Shown one piece after another: positions 30,301 to 41,720 of a stretch of DNA of 64,000 nucleotides. How positions within the stretch are numbered: position 1 is the first letter of the stretch; each line of letters begins with the position of its first letter. The position numbers were made by a program, and so were the translations under genes. Source of the stretch: Trichomonas vaginalis G3 (taxonomy: Eukaryota; Parabasalia; Trichomonadida; Trichomonadidae); the NCBI RefSeq assembly GCF_026262505.1, contig NC_067205.1, positions 8,866,001-8,930,000 on the forward strand, written 5' to 3'. Below the pieces are notes generated by a model. The model did not search any database and was not told the origin of the DNA. It saw only the letters and a program-made list of their open reading frames with translations.

Positions 30301-33300
30301 ACAAAATTCAAAATTTTGTAAAAAGTCAAGCTTGAAAAAATGGTATAAGTGTTTAGTCTTAGTAAGATGGTAGCTTCTTAAAGCAAATACCATTGCTAGT
30401 TTTATGTACGTGAAGAGAAGTACAGATGAATTCAATTACGAAGTACAATTGCAATGAACAATGAAAGGCAACTATTTTTGTTTTTGCACAAAGGGTACTT
30501 CTTATCTTCCAATGGTTTACGGCAAGATACTGATACTCACTCATGAGAAATGCCAAAACGGTTTAATAGAAAAATGTTATTTTTCATGTCCCGAAGAACT
30601 CGAAGGTGCAACACTCAAATACCGACGAACTCAGAAGAGCAAGCAATGGCAGTATGTTCTTGACAACTTCTTTGAGTTCTCAGGCAGCAGGGGCGCCTTG
30701 GAAAATCTGAAGAAACTCCGGAAGCGCAACAGTATAAATTTGAGAGAAATTGCAACTTCAATACTACAGAATTATTGCACAAGACAGGAAACACAAGAGC
30801 AGCACCGTGAGCAGCAGCGAGCAAAGCGGTAACATACAAGACTTAAAAAACTTAAGCAGTTTAAAAAAGGTAGGATCATTTGTATGAGCGCTCAAAGTCA
30901 CGCGCATGAGAAAACTTGCGGTCGGATGTTAGGCTAAGCTCTAACTCTGCCCGTGAGGAGGATGGAAGCGTTACTGTACGTAGAGTAAAACAAGAAACAC
31001 CTGCGATTGAGAGAGCGTCAACATTGCGGCAATTACATGAACCATGCGGCACAGTAGTACGAAAGGTTCCTAACAATAGAGAATCTCCTAGCTCTGAAAC
31101 TATCCTCGCTATGAGAAATATAATAGGAAGGATCAGTACAAGTTAACTCGTAATTGTTTATGTTTTTTACTCACACACACTACACACACACACACCGAGT
31201 GAGCGAGTGCTGTCTTGACCAGCTTGTGACACACACACACGTACGTCGGAGTGACACTCAGCTTAGGGGCGCTGCGACACCCTTCGTAATTGGCGCATTG
31301 CTTCTTAGGGGAGGGAGCTCCAAGTTGGTAAATGATTGTAGGGTATGAATGAGAGCACGTGACCTCGTCAGACTGCCTGAGGGGAGTCTTCTCACAACGG
31401 TCACGGAGAGCAGGAAATCTGTGGTACGGAAGGCTTATGAAGGAAGAGACTGAATCTCTGTCGTCTCCTATAGGGGCTGTGGCTAGATTATAGGATCCTT
31501 TGACGAGATGCGTCTATACAGACGCCATCTTCGAACCTTGTCATGCACGTGATTTGATCATGAGCGATTCGGAAATTCGCTGGCGGCACTAGAGCATGCT
31601 GGAACACCAACCGAGAGTTGGGAGAACGGTATTTTTGTTTAAAAAATGCCCCAAAGAATGAAAACCGTACAGAATAGAGTCCGGGCATGCAACGAAGAGG
31701 TAGGCTGTGTATCTGCGTGAGAGCAATATGTGTTCGTCTGCAGAGTAAGTATTGGCGATCTAAGTCTATTGTGAGTATAGTAACAAGTTGAAGGATGGGA
31801 AAGTATGAGTATGGTACGGATACGTGCAGAGGAAGTCATGACTTGAGTAGATGCGGACTTATGGCGCTCGGAACGGAACTGAGTGCAGGGGCGCGTGCAT
31901 TTAAGTTCCCCTCTGTGTTTGGGTATATGGTACTCTGTGTGTATCGTCGGAGCATTCGTCTGTGGCTTAACCGTCGGACCACAACGATAAAAATCTCTGC
32001 TCCTAGAGTACTCGCAGGACTTGACAGAGCCAGTACTTTTACTGACAGTTAGCAGTAACTTTTTTCTGACAGTTAGCAGTACTTTTTCTGACAGTAGCAG
32101 GTACTTTTTACTGACAGTAGCAGTACTTTATCGTCGAAAACCCTCTCAAAATTTTCCTTTTACTGCTCCTAGCAGTACTTACTGCTCCTAGAGTACTGGC
32201 TAGCTGGACAGTAGCAGTAACTTTTTCTCTGACAGGTAAGCAGTACTTTTTCTGACAGTAGCAGTACTTTTTTACTGACGTAGCAGTACTTTACTGAACA
32301 GTAAGCTAGTACTTTTCTGACAGTAAGCAATGGTCCGATGGTCGAACCGACCGACGGCAATTTACCTAATTGAAATGTAACGAGCTTTGTTAAGACCTTC
32401 CTCAGCAGATATGTAAAGGCAAGCTTGTTAACTGTTGGATAAGGGAAAGGCTGCCTTGAATCTCGAGACTTCGAGACTGAGGAATTACTCAAATTCAGAT
32501 ACCAATCCAGGGACAGCCTACGACGACATACAAGCCAAGCAATAAAAGAAGCTCTTACTCCAAGTCTTTGCCAAGCGTCCTTGATACTACTTCCAAACAG
32601 GAGAAGAACCCTTTTCCCAAGAAAATGACCAAATTCCAAGGGTCTCTCCTTCACGATTTCTCGGTCCAGCCGTTCTACATAACTCTTGAGGAGCGCCATC
32701 CAAGCCAGTTCAATAAGACATCTCATTTACTCACTTTTTTTTAATGTTTTACTCAACAACTCGTACGCACAGGTTTGGTGTACAACTATTTCGACTGTGA
32801 ACCTTGTATTGACCGTCTTCCTGTAAATGCAAGTTTGGTCAAACCATGTGGTTTATGGTGGCAAGAAGGACAGTGGGGAAATGTTATCCTGAGCATCTGT
32901 TGTTGCCTCAGAGAGAGATTTGAATTTCAAGAGCTCACCTCCCCCAAGAATCAACACCAACACTCAAGTACCAGAGGTCCTCATGTGAAAAGAAGCCTTC
33001 TGTAAGTTTCTTATGCCATATACATGTGCACGCTTCGGATAAAAAATTTTTTTCAGTTTTTTGAATGACAGCAAGTTAATTCGTCCCACACAAACTCAAT
33101 GGACGCGATGAGAGTTCAAAGCATGCTTGAGACGTTGAGAACGAACATAGACGGGCGAAAACTTGGAAGGAAGCTCAAACCGACAATTCTGCAACCAAAA
33201 TCCTGCCACAAGTCAAGGAACAGATAGCTCCACTTAAATGCTAACAACTAAAAGCTACTCTTGACTCCACTTGATACTTTACGAGTTAGAAGTAAAGGAA

Positions 33301-36300
33301 TAAGACAATTAAATTAAAACTTCCTAACTATGAAGTCTATATGCCAGAAAGTTAGCAGAAAATTGAGAAGAACTTTACCAGAGCTATCTTCACATGTAAG
33401 GGACTATACTTCAAGAGCTCCCGCCAAAGATGAATTTTCTGACATTGTCCCCAATTTTGAGTCCGAAAGTCAGGTCTCAGATGTTTCTGAACTTGCTTCC
33501 CAACATATCCAGAATATTGAAAACGTTTATGCCTGAACTCTTGCGCAATCTAAAAACGTTTTTTGGTTCTTCATGTTCGATGAACTTTTATCAGGAAGAG
33601 AAAACAAACGTTCAGAAGAAGAACCAAGATATTTATTTTAACTTGTTGCTATGAAGCTTAACCGTCATAACAAGCTTTTATTGAAGTAAAAACCGTCATT
33701 CTCAAACCGCACTGTCATTTTTTCGATGTCCGAACAAGCACCGAAGGCGAACACGAATAGCAGATTCCACTTTCAAGGTTGCCAGACAAGCGCCAGTTCC
33801 AAAATCAAATTAATGCATTGTGAAAGCTCATCTGACAAACACCGTTAAGACGTCTCCAAAGTAGGTCTTATAGGAAGAGATGAAGGACTTCAAGGGAGCT
33901 TTGCCTCAATGAAAACAAGCTTCCAATAGAGAAAATGCTGAATGATTGACGGAAACTTGCGCATTTACCGCGAGAGAAGAACCGAGAGACCAGTTTTGCC
34001 AACCTCATTCTACCGTGTTCTTCGAAAGATTAGAACGCCATCTGGTAAGGTACTCGAAAGGACAGAACATGCAACACCGTAATTCGTGAACACAGAATGA
34101 AGGAAGGAATTGTCGAAGGAATAAGAGAAACACCGGAAGAAGAGAAACACGAAGAAGAGGGAAGAGAGAAACAGAAGAAGAGGAAGTTTTGGTGGCAACA
34201 CCCTTGTTGCCGAATTGACACTTAACGAAATGTTTCCCAACCCTAACCCATACCAAATCCGCAAGCAGGAGACCGGTCAAGGTCCTTAACCACTCAGTCC
34301 TCAACAACTTGGGACACTTGAACCTTAAACCTTCGGATCTGCGGGTTAAATTTCCATGAGGCAAGCTGTGCAATTGAATGGTTCTCAAATCCAGGCAAGA
34401 AGATCGAGGTTCAGACACATTGACGGTGACAAGCTCAACAACCGTAAGGAGAACCTCGAGTGGTTCTAGAGAGTAAAAAAATTTTATGTAGGGAACCCGC
34501 AAAGTAATTAGGTGTTTATTTGGATAAAGTAATGTGAAATTAAGGTCAATTTGCAAAATTAGCTATTGTTCCCGACCTTTGATTGGACTCTTTCGATCAT
34601 CCTAGTTGCGTTAGTGAGGTCTGCCAGAGGAGTTCTGGTAGATTGCCAAATCCAAGGAACGATTGTGTCCTCTACCAGGCCCATTGAGGAATGTACTAGC
34701 TCGTGAGAGTCTCATGACCTCATATCCCTTGCCACCAACACCGCTCTTCCTTGAACGTAAGGCTTTCTTCCGAAGGTGCTCGAATGCGATTAGGCTGCCT
34801 TGGCCATCCGAAATTGTACACTTTTTGTGACTTTGTCAATGTTCGTGTCTCGGTGCCATATCGTCTGACGAAAATAGCAGACAAGACAGGTTATAATATG
34901 AGTTTTGAGACCAAGAATGGTGTAACTCGACCTGTCCGATTCGAAAGACTCGCCGAGGGCGCATTGAAAGATTAAACGGGAAGTTAGCCTATGGAAGGGA
35001 ATATACGATGGACTGGTTGCCAACCTCACCAATCCCACCTCCACCTGCTTTACCTGTTCCTCAATGTAAACTAAGCCTTTCCTGTTTCCAAGAATTCCCA
35101 ACATTTTAATTAAATTCGAATAAAAATTTTTATTTCATGGCAATGATTTATATTCTGTCGTTTCAGTTAGCCCCAGTACTTACGCTTTGGAGAGGACATG
35201 AAGCTTTCCGTGAAAATTTTGTCCCAATTTGAAATTGACCATTCTTCTCACCGACCAATACGCCATTTCAAGTGAGGTTGTGTTGTAGTCCTTCTTCGTT
35301 CGGTCATGAGTGCGGTTCAATGCCGTGCTCTAGTAAACCTTTACGTGTGGATTTGACTTCCGAAGAAGAATTTTGTTGTAGTTGTCAAAGGACTGATTTT
35401 TTGCGAACTGAGTGGTAAGACCAATGTTCGACAATAGGTTATAATGTGGTTACTCAGAAGCCATTTTTTGCTTTGACTACTTCGGATAGAATTCGTACTG
35501 TCAGAAACAAAAGGAGAAAACCTTTCAACAAAGTGTCGACCACTCTCATAATTGTTTACTACTTCAAGATTCTAATTGAGGTTTTTTTAATGAAAATATC
35601 CCCATGTCGAATTCATAAAGCAAATTGAGTGTCCAATCTGCAGAGTTTGGGTTGAAGCGTTTACCTATATCATAACAGTTCTTTGTAGACATTTTCCAAC
35701 TGTATAGATTCCTTACCCGGATACTCAACCCATCTTCGTTTGGATTGCCAGTCCGGAATCAAGTATTGGACATTAACCTCATGGTACGTAAGTCGTTAAG
35801 GTCGACTATAGTATATCTTTTCCGTTTGAGTCCGAACTTGTCCGCCAACCAATTGGTCCTTTTGGTGAATTCGAAGTGAGTTCTTATCTTCATGAAACTT
35901 CTCCTGTTTATCTCATAAACATCGTGTCGAAGCAACACTGTTCGATCATGAAACCCTTCTGACCTTAACACTCAGATGCTCTCACAATACATATTGACGT
36001 CAATTGGATGTTCTCAATGGATTAGTTTTTACTTTATCAGGCATCTTGAAGTTGCTTTCAAACCGTCATTGGAAGTTCTTTCTGGTTCGAGGTTGTATCC
36101 GAACAATCCATAACTCCGTTGTGGAATGTGTACTTCTTTTGGTAACTAGTAACTTTGTCCCTGGAACAACTTTTGTGCTTGCTAGACAGTGAAAGTTTGT
36201 TTCGTGCTTTTGGTAATAAAGTTTCTGTGAAGCTTGTCCATGCTGGAGATTGGGTTCAAACAAAACCTTTCTCAACGAAAAGAAATGTTCTACAAGCTCT

Positions 36301-38860
36301 GACAATGTTTGCACTTTGCCTTTTTCGACAAGGTGGGTTGTAAGACTTTTCGTTCAACATGAAGTGAAGTTGATGGCACAATAACCAACTTTCAACCATG
36401 GTAAATCTTTGTCACAAACATATGTCGTCAAGTGAAGAACCTTTATGGTCTGTAGGTATGTGTTGACCTCGGCTATTGACAACTTTTGCCAACGTGGCCA
36501 TTTTTGCAATTGAAGCCTTGAAGCATGAGTCCTTATGTCGTCTTCACACAATGACTCAAGATACTTCAAAGAATTCTTCTCATCGTGTAACAGAGACCAG
36601 AGTTCCTGAGAACATTGTAAGAATAGCAAAGGTTCATCTGACAATTGTTTCCAAGTTGAATTGTAAATTCCCATAACCTTGTCAAGTCATATGTCAGACG
36701 ATCTATTTTTATGAAGGGAAAGTATCCAGGCCATAGTATGTTGTCTGAAACTGACTTGAGGGTTAAGGTTCAATGCTGCGCATTTCACGAATTGAACACT
36801 TAGCAATTGCTTTCAATTGTCATTGAATAAATGTTCTGAAGTACCTGAGTACAAACCATCGGTTGTGTCTCATCTTTGTTAGTCTATTTGAAAGCCGTCC
36901 AAGCAAAGTTTTGCGGACTTCTGGTGTTTGTTCAAATTGCATTGTGCATAGTAAATTGACCATACAAATCTGTTATGGTCAATCTGAGATTGGGTGTCCT
37001 TTTCTTAATTTCGTCTATGAATTGCAAGCAACGTACTCCCTAGAAGCCCTTCTTTTGTTTCTTTCCTTCGTCAAGTTTACTAGTAAAAGGTTGTTCGACC
37101 AGATGTTAATTGAACTATCTAACTTCAACGATATCTTCTCATTATGCAATCTTGTTCTTTCCATGGGAAGCATGATCATCCCTTGCACTACCTTTTTTCC
37201 TTCTCAAAAGATGGCAATTGTTCGTCCTAACATGTTTACAGTAGAATCTGGGCAAAGCCGTCGTGTCCTTCAAATTCGAAGGTTCACTGAACATCGAAAG
37301 TCCATGTGCCAGTAAGACGTTCTTCTTCTATCCTCTCTAGTCTGTTTGATAATTGGTACGTGCTGTTTCCAAATCCATTTCGTAGGCGAAGACCAGCAGT
37401 TTTGTCATTAGACTTTTAATGGGTCTTCCCTTCCTATATTTTAAAATCTTCGAACTCTCCAACATATCTTATGCAACTCTGCTTTAATTTCGCAGACTTC
37501 TATCCATTCTATATGGGGGCATTGTTTATAAAAATAAAAAATACTTTTTTTTCTTTACTTTACATAACCACCTGCGCATAGGAAGTTCTTGACGCCAACT
37601 TCCATACCAGCTAATGAGGTTGACGTTGGTTTATGTTTGGAAACTAAACTTTGGTTTGGTTTATCTTGCAGTTTTTGTTTGTTTCTTCTTCTAATTCGGT
37701 TTTTCGTCACTTTTTTCGGTTCCTCTGACTTTTACCCCACCTGCAGACAGTTGTGTCGTCAACATCTTCATAAATATCATATGCCATTTGTTTTTTTTGT
37801 TTTCCTTTCAACTTTTGTGTTTGTTGTATAAGTTTAGAATTTTCGACTCTAAAGTCAATGAGATGTTCTATAGATAAACTGTTTGGTCAGTGAACGTAAA
37901 CTTTCCAATTGTTGTCTCGAAAGCTCCTTCAGACTTCAATATTTTATTTGTGAGAGTCTGTTTCTTTTTTTTTGAGATAAATAGCCGTTCATTCTTGAAA
38001 AGTGACTTTGTAGGTTAGGTGTTTGTAATTTCCCAGACCTGGCACTTTCCTATTATTGAATTTTCTCTTCAATCTGTAAAGTTTCTTTGACAGGTTTTGA
38101 CATGGTTCTGAACTTTTGTTTTGGGTGTCCAATCTAGCCGTTTCAACTTCTTCGTCACTTTCATATCTCAGTAAAAAATTTTATGTTTGGTTTGTTTTCA
38201 ACTGGTTGTTTAGGTTTTAAGTCGGTCTAAAACTTCCTGAGGTATAGAAGAACTTGACAACAGTGGTGTAGTAACTGCTGGAAGTCGACAAATCCATCTG
38301 TGAACCCATTTGTCCTCAAATGCTGTAATTGTTTTCATTTCATCTCGGTAAAAATTGTTACATTCCCACGTTTGAGGCGGTTAGGTTGGTTATTGTTTAA
38401 CCCACTGTTGGTCATGGTTAAATATCCTCTGTTAAAGAATCTTTCAACCTGGTCCATATAGTGGTCCTGGCTTGGTTATAGTAGTCAATTTGCTTGTTAT
38501 AATAGTTTTCCTGCTTGTCTTCGCTACAATTGTCTCCATCCTTGAACTTTTCTCTGTTTCAGATTTTGAAAAAGATTTGCTGCATCTCGTGCCTACGTCC
38601 CAACCTTTCTGTACAGGTTTGTATATGAATAGGTTGTGCTTTCTTCTCTTTTCAAGTTATAACTAATGTAGCTCAAATCTTTCCCCGTCCATTCCAAATG
38701 CACCTCTGGCTATTGTACTCCACTGCGGTAAAAATCTGGATGCAACTCCTGCTAATAGCGCACAAATAAACCCATTTCTTTATAGGTGTAAAAAATGACC
38801 GAATTCCGAACAAAGGACCCTATAGTTTATGCTAAAAGCGACAAAAGAAAGCACTTCTCA
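17527..38860. mobile_element. Maverick/Polinton copy B, heavily disrupted
   Basis: This tract follows copy C from inside the outer acidic-tail gene (about 41362) to the start of the integrase gene (about 60790). Approximate part map: acidic-tail gene 17527-17905; 1066-residue gene 18340-21675; major capsid 21716-23370; two small genes to 24355; candidate minor capsid 24360-25190; helicase 25225-26605; two small genes to 27660; ATPase to 28605; nested unit 28605-30330; cargo island 30340-35105; polymerase 35130-37525; small virion genes 37550-38780; integrase start to 38860. It is broken throughout, with hundreds of small changes, mostly insertions. It is about 7-8% longer than its counterpart, which suggests sequencing noise rather than age. 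Confidence 0.9.
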
Positions 38861-39010
38861 AAAAATTCTGATAACTCCTTTTGAACGATATCCTAGTTGA
38901 GTTAGAAGGGAAGTGAAAAATTGAATGCATCATCTCACCTCAGAGACCCTAGTCAAATATTTGAATCCAGTCAGGTGATGTGATATCGATCCAACCAAAA
39001 AATCTAGTGT
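38861..39010. other. Host 5' flank of the GH30 gene
   Basis: About 150 bases that match neither Maverick copy. No TCAYTT initiator is seen close to the ATG. TCATCTCACCTC near 38930 is the nearest pyrimidine-rich TCA site. An in-frame stop at 39005-39007 prevents a longer protein. Confidence 0.6.
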
Positions 39011-40429
39011 ATGTCAAATCTAGGTCCTCATAGGGAAGGATTTCGTGGATTACCAAATGCAGATAATGTGTATGCATATACAACAACAGGCGATCAAAGC
39101 AAACTTTTCGAACCATCTGTAATTTCATTTAATAAAGTTTCTGGCAATAATCCAACAGTTGTCATCAATCCTGATTCAAAGTTCCAAACGATCGATGGAT
39201 TTGGAGCTGCTATTACAGGTTCCACAGCATATAACTTAAAACAAATGACTCAAGAAGCAAGAGACAAGTTCCTTAAAGATACATTCGATCCAGACACAGG
39301 TATGGGCTATTCTTTCATTCGTATTTCTATCGGTTGCTCAGACTTTTCTCTCAAAGATTTCACAGAATGTGATAAAGAAGGAATTGACAATTTCGCTCTT
39401 GATTCCGAAGATACAGACATTATCATCCCAATTATACAGCAAATTCTCAAGATTAACCCTTCTGTTAAAATTATTGCAACTCCTTGGACTCCTCCTATTT
39501 GGATGAAGGTTTCAGACCTGTCCACCCTTAGAAGACATAATTCCTTCATTTCTGGTTACCTTGATCCAAGACTTTACCAAGAATATGCTACTTATTTTGT
39601 CAAATACGTCCAAGCAATGGCCAAATACAATTTTCACATCTACGCCATCACATTACAAAATGAGCCACTTAATAAAGGCAACTCCGCTTCTTGTTTCATG
39701 GGCTACGAGCAACAAAGAGATTTTATTAAGACAGCTCTTGGTCCACAGTTCGCTGCAAACAACATTTCGACAAAGATCATTATTTACGACCATAATTATA
39801 ACTACGATAACATTGTTACTCAAGAACATTATCCAGTTCACATTTACGATGACGCCGAGGCTAATAAATACATTGATGGTGCTGCTTATCATGCTTATGG
39901 TGGTTCCAACACAGAAATGGACTATGTTACTAGCAAATATCCTAATAAGAATTTATATTTCACAGAAATAGCAATTGGCGAATGGAATTACAATTTCCAG
40001 GGCGACTTGATGTGGAATACACGTGAAATCGGTATTGGAACCCTTAATAAAGGCAGCAAATGCGCAATCATGTGGAATTTGCTTCTTGATACAAACCATG
40101 GACCATATCGTCCAAATGGATGCTCCAATTCCTATGGAGCAGTTGATGTTAAAGTTCCTGGTTACTCAGAGCTCATTTACAGGTCTCATTACTATGATAT
40201 GGCACATCTTTCCAAAGTTATTAAGCCAGACTCCATCAGACTTGGAACAACAGTCTCAGGAAGCTCAAATGTCTATGCTACATCAGCTATTAACACAAAC
40301 GGATTCATTGGCGCTGTTTTACTTAATGATCAGGACCAAGACGTCACTGTTTCAGTCCACTGTGGCTCCCATGCATTTGATGTCCCGATGTCAAAGAGAT
40401 CTGTTGTTTCCGTCATTTGGAAACAATAA
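39011..40429 (+). CDS. GH30-family glucosylceramidase-like hydrolase, 472 aa
   Basis: This is the only host gene in the window. It belongs to glycoside hydrolase family 30 (acid beta-glucosidase/glucosylceramidase and relatives), retaining enzymes that cleave beta-glucosyl or related bonds. The family entry signature is visible near residues 58-70 (FQTIDGFGAAITGS). ATPWTPPIWMK lies near residue 155. The general acid/base Glu sits in TLQNEP (near 218), and the nucleophile Glu in YFTEIAIGEWN (near 316). A beta-sandwich domain closes the C-terminus. Length is usual for the mature enzyme. No signal peptide is visible, and the family is often secreted or lysosomal, so location is uncertain. The stop TAA continues into TAAA, a trichomonad polyadenylation signal. 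The gene is intact and uninterrupted although Maverick DNA flanks it on both sides. Confidence 0.93.
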   Translation: MSNLGPHREGFRGLPNADNVYAYTTTGDQSKLFEPSVISFNKVSGNNPTVVINPDSKFQTIDGFGAAITGSTAYNLKQMTQEARDKFLKDTFDPDTGMGYSFIRISIGCSDFSLKDFTECDKEGIDNFALDSEDTDIIIPIIQQILKINPSVKIIATPWTPPIWMKVSDLSTLRRHNSFISGYLDPRLYQEYATYFVKYVQAMAKYNFHIYAITLQNEPLNKGNSASCFMGYEQQRDFIKTALGPQFAANNISTKIIIYDHNYNYDNIVTQEHYPVHIYDDAEANKYIDGAAYHAYGGSNTEMDYVTSKYPNKNLYFTEIAIGEWNYNFQGDLMWNTREIGIGTLNKGSKCAIMWNLLLDTNHGPYRPNGCSNSYGAVDVKVPGYSELIYRSHYYDMAHLSKVIKPDSIRLGTTVSGSSNVYATSAINTNGFIGAVLLNDQDQDVTVSVHCGSHAFDVPMSKRSVVSVIWKQ

Positions 40430-40619
40430 ATGAAAAAAAATTAATTTTAAATTTTAATAAATAGTTTCAAATATATATTGAATTTCCTCATATTTCTTCT
40501 GAACATAATTATCTAACACAATATATTATGATTTGAAACATTATACACAATCAGAATTTTGATTTTCTCTTTTTTTAATCTATAACCTTGTACAATGAAA
40601 AAAAAAAAAAAAAAATGGT
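40430..40619. other. Host 3' flank, AT-rich, with an 18-A run
   Basis: No gene is seen. The stretch is AT-rich and ends in an 18-base A run at 40598-40615, directly before the proposed left end of copy C. Confidence 0.6.
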
Positions 40620-40656
40620 AGTGGGGCTTCCAGGGGCTGCGCCCCTTCTAGCCCTG
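40620..40656. repeat. GC-rich palindrome at proposed Maverick left end
   Basis: AGTGGGGCTTCC opens the block and AGGGGCTGCGCCCCT forms a hairpin, a sharp GC spike in AT-rich DNA. It marks where Maverick-type sequence begins. It may be the element terminus, but the other end is out of view. Confidence 0.45.
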
Positions 40657-40696
40657 ATGATGTTTAGTATAAATGAAGTTTTTATTCGGAAAATTG

Positions 40697-41668
40697 TTAG
40701 TCTTCTGGTGTGAATTCGGAGGACTCTTCTTCTTCCTCCTCCTCTTCTTCCTCTTCTTCGTCATCGTCGGCGGAGTGGAAGAGGACGTAGTTCATCCAAA
40801 TTCTGTATGGACGTCCTGATTTGGATTTAAATGAGATGGACATATTTTGTGTGAGTGTTATTTCAGTTTCGATAAAGAGTTGGTGTGCTGGTTTGAATAT
40901 ATGTTCGACGTAGGAGAATTTGTGCAACTCATCTTCTCCCAATTCTGTATTGATACAGACTTCGATGAAGTCACCACTGAGAATGTCTTCACCTGTGGGC
41001 ATATCCACAACAATTAAATGAACGACACAATAGTTGTGAAATTCATTAGTAGGAAATACTGTTGCAGGCGTATTATATGAGGGGAAAAATGTTTTTTCTT
41101 CCCCAAATTCATCTGCTACTTCATCTTCATCGTATCCGTTGTTAAAAGCTTTAAATTCATGTACAATTTGAGCAAATTGTTGACGGAGATTTGGTGGCAT
41201 ACGTAAGCAAGCTTGTAACAATGTCCTACCTTCCACACACTCAGCAAATATGGGAAGGTAGGAACATATAATGTCCGTCAATTGGTCCTGGTTGGGGACC
41301 AATTGACAGAGTTTTGTGTATGCCGTTATTGTTTCTTTAACGGTATTTGTGTAGATACGGTTATATGGAGTATTTCCCTGGTTGTTAAGGGAAAAATACT
41401 CATCCGATTGTAATTTCAATCTTGACCTCAACTCTTTGTTCGGTATTCTTTGGTCTATTCTTAGAGCTGTATTTGTTCGTGCGGGCTGTGATTTTAAAAC
41501 ATTCGAGTCAAGTTTTAATTGCTTCGAATTGGATGTCGATTTGAATTGGGAGTCTTTTGAGTTCTCCTGAGCTTGGTTCTGTATTAAAGACTGAATAGCA
41601 GTGTCAGCTTCTTGTTTTTCGAGATAGTATTCTATTGAATTGGGCTTCACTGTTCGAGACGCGTACAT
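40697..41668 (-). CDS. Outer Maverick gene: acidic-tail protein, 323 aa
   Basis: No family is recognised. Residues 1-95 are polar and Gln/Asn/Ser-rich, probably disordered. Residues 95-180 are helical (FAECVEGRTLLQACLRMPPN). Residues 205-298 are beta-rich, and the last 25 residues are an acidic run of Asp and Glu ending ESSEFTPED. A beta domain with an acidic tail recalls histone chaperones of the nucleoplasmin type, but I see no diagnostic motif and offer this only as a possibility. The start at 41668 has a TCATTT initiator on its own strand (41675-41680). The beginning of copy B matches its N-terminal part, so the gene travels with the Maverick. Confidence 0.75.
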   Translation of the reverse strand: MYASRTVKPNSIEYYLEKQEADTAIQSLIQNQAQENSKDSQFKSTSNSKQLKLDSNVLKSQPARTNTALRIDQRIPNKELRSRLKLQSDEYFSLNNQGNTPYNRIYTNTVKETITAYTKLCQLVPNQDQLTDIICSYLPIFAECVEGRTLLQACLRMPPNLRQQFAQIVHEFKAFNNGYDEDEVADEFGEEKTFFPSYNTPATVFPTNEFHNYCVVHLIVVDMPTGEDILSGDFIEVCINTELGEDELHKFSYVEHIFKPAHQLFIETEITLTQNMSISFKSKSGRPYRIWMNYVLFHSADDDEEEEEEEEEEEESSEFTPED

Positions 41669-41674
41669 TATGAA

Positions 41675-41680
41675 AAATGA
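41675..41680 (-). promoter_or_regulatory. Trichomonad initiator (Inr)
   Basis: TCATTT on the minus strand lies 6 bases before ATG 41668. Confidence 0.6.
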
Positions 41681-41720
41681 AATGTTTTTTTTTCGGACTA
41701 CTCATAGAAAAGTTTAAAAT

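Noticed and set aside
17527-38860. Many short open frames in copy B as separate small genes
   Set aside because: Each matches part of a gene seen whole in copy A or C; they are remnants or noise, not genes.
39307-40433. Open frames in other phases within the GH30 gene
   Set aside because: They are shadows of a clearly recognisable gene.
38861-40619. tRNA, rRNA or other RNA gene in the host stretch
   Set aside because: No cloverleaf or conserved rRNA sequence was seen by eye; a dedicated search was not possible.
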